A DNA stretch of 6,618 nt, from contig JANQOH010000074.1 in assembly GCA_028289725.1 (NCBI GenBank), positions 1 to 6,618 of the forward strand. The letters are read 5' to 3'. The notes below the pieces were generated by a model. The model worked only from the letters and a program-made list of their open reading frames with translations, was not told the DNA's origin and did no database searches. Source of the stretch: Alphaproteobacteria bacterium. Lineage in GTDB: Bacteria; Pseudomonadota; Alphaproteobacteria; UBA7887. The translations under genes and the position numbers were made by a program. This document shows, one piece after another, positions 6,102-6,618 of this stretch (the stretch's first letter is position 1; each line of letters starts with the position of its first letter).

Positions 6102-6618
6102 TCAATCGGACGAGATCGGATTGGCCTCGAGCCATGGCTCGAGAAACTGGGTGTGATAGCGGCCGGCACGAACATCCGCGTCGCCCGCCAGTTGTTGATG
6201 CAATGGCGTGGTCGTTTTCAGGCCATCGATTTTGAGATCCGCCAGCGCGGCTTGCATGCGATCGATCGCCGCTTCGCGATCCTTGCCGGAGACAATTAGT
6301 TTGCCAAGCAAGGAATCGTAGAATGGCGGGACATTATAGCCTTCAAACAGCATCGTATCGAAGCGCACGCCCTCGCCTTCGGGTGCGCTGTAGGCGCTGA
6401 CCGCACCGGGATTGGGCATAAAATCCATCGCCGGGTCTTCGGCATTGATGCGGCATTCGATGGCATGCCCGCACAGTTTGATGTCTTCTTGCTTGAGCGT
6501 CAGTTTTTCGCCCCCGGCAATGCGGATCATCAATTGAACCAGGTCGTGACCGGTGATCATTTCGGTCACCGGATGCTCGACCTGGATGCGTGTGTTCATC
6601 TCGATGAAATAGAAAGCG
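6102..6618 (-). CDS. Biotin carboxylase subunit (AccC-like), 5' part outside window
   Basis: C-terminal part of a biotin carboxylase, which uses ATP and bicarbonate to carboxylate biotin on a carrier protein. The frame is open to the right edge, and the residues before the first in-window ATG read AFYFIEMNTR, an internal motif, so that Met is not the start and about 60% of the gene lies beyond 6618. Visible features are the catalytic block EMNTRIQVEHPVTEMITG, whose Arg, Gln, Val and Glu match the E. coli AccC active-site strand, then GHAIECRINAEDP, GYNVPPFYDSLLGKLIV and the IDGLKT end of the BC C-terminal domain. It stops soon after, with no fused biotinyl (AMKM) domain or carboxyltransferase, so it is a stand-alone BC subunit and needs a separate carrier protein. 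First visible gene of the minus-strand operon with the pxpB- and pxpC-like genes. That linkage suggests a dedicated paralogue rather than the fatty-acid accC, so no symbol is given. Confidence 0.93.
   Translation of the reverse strand, partial: AFYFIEMNTRIQVEHPVTEMITGHDLVQLMIRIAGGEKLTLKQEDIKLCGHAIECRINAEDPAMDFMPNPGAVSAYSAPEGEGVRFDTMLFEGYNVPPFYDSLLGKLIVSGKDREAAIDRMQAALADLKIDGLKTTTPLHQQLAGDADVRAGRYHTQFLEPWLEANPISSD

Noticed and set aside
6597..6599. ATG at 6599 (minus strand) as the biotin carboxylase start
   Set aside because: It is the Met of the internal catalytic EMNTR motif; upstream in-frame codons continue the family sequence to the right edge.

Overview
The window is GC-rich (about 60% by eye), tightly packed bacterial chromosome with no rRNA, tRNA, CRISPR array, insertion sequence or other mobile signature that I can see. 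Long open frames antisense to the genes, strong G/C preference at third codon positions and the gene set suggest a proteobacterium, most likely an alphaproteobacterium. That placement is inference from style, not from a marker gene.

Layout from left to right: (1) the 3' nine-tenths of a HyuA-type ATP-dependent hydantoinase/oxoprolinase gene on +, cut by the left edge. (2) Tail to tail with it on -, a class III PLP aminotransferase of the glutamate-1-semialdehyde-aminomutase-like group. (3) A 93-bp divergent intergenic region. (4) On +, a class IV PLP aminotransferase that resembles (R)-selective amine transaminases. (5) Tail to tail with that, a minus-strand operon read right to left: biotin carboxylase (accC-like, cut by the right edge), then a PxpB/KipI-like carboxyltransferase subunit, then a PxpC/KipA-like carboxyltransferase subunit. 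The last two overlap by 11 nt.

The shared theme is ATP-driven opening of a cyclic amide or urea-like compound, followed by amino-group removal. Two unrelated families known for ATP-dependent 5-oxoproline cleavage (HyuA/OPLAH and PxpB/PxpC) lie within 6.6 kb. The PxpBC pair is co-transcribed with a stand-alone biotin carboxylase, which points to a multi-subunit biotin-dependent carboxylase related to urea carboxylase. The two transaminases between them come from different folds and share one intergenic region. A catabolic locus for a nitrogenous ring compound (lactam, hydantoin or similar) is a reasonable hypothesis, but the substrate cannot be read from the sequence. Expected partners (hyuB, a biotin carboxyl carrier protein, pxpA, a transporter, a regulator) are not in the window and would have to lie outside it.
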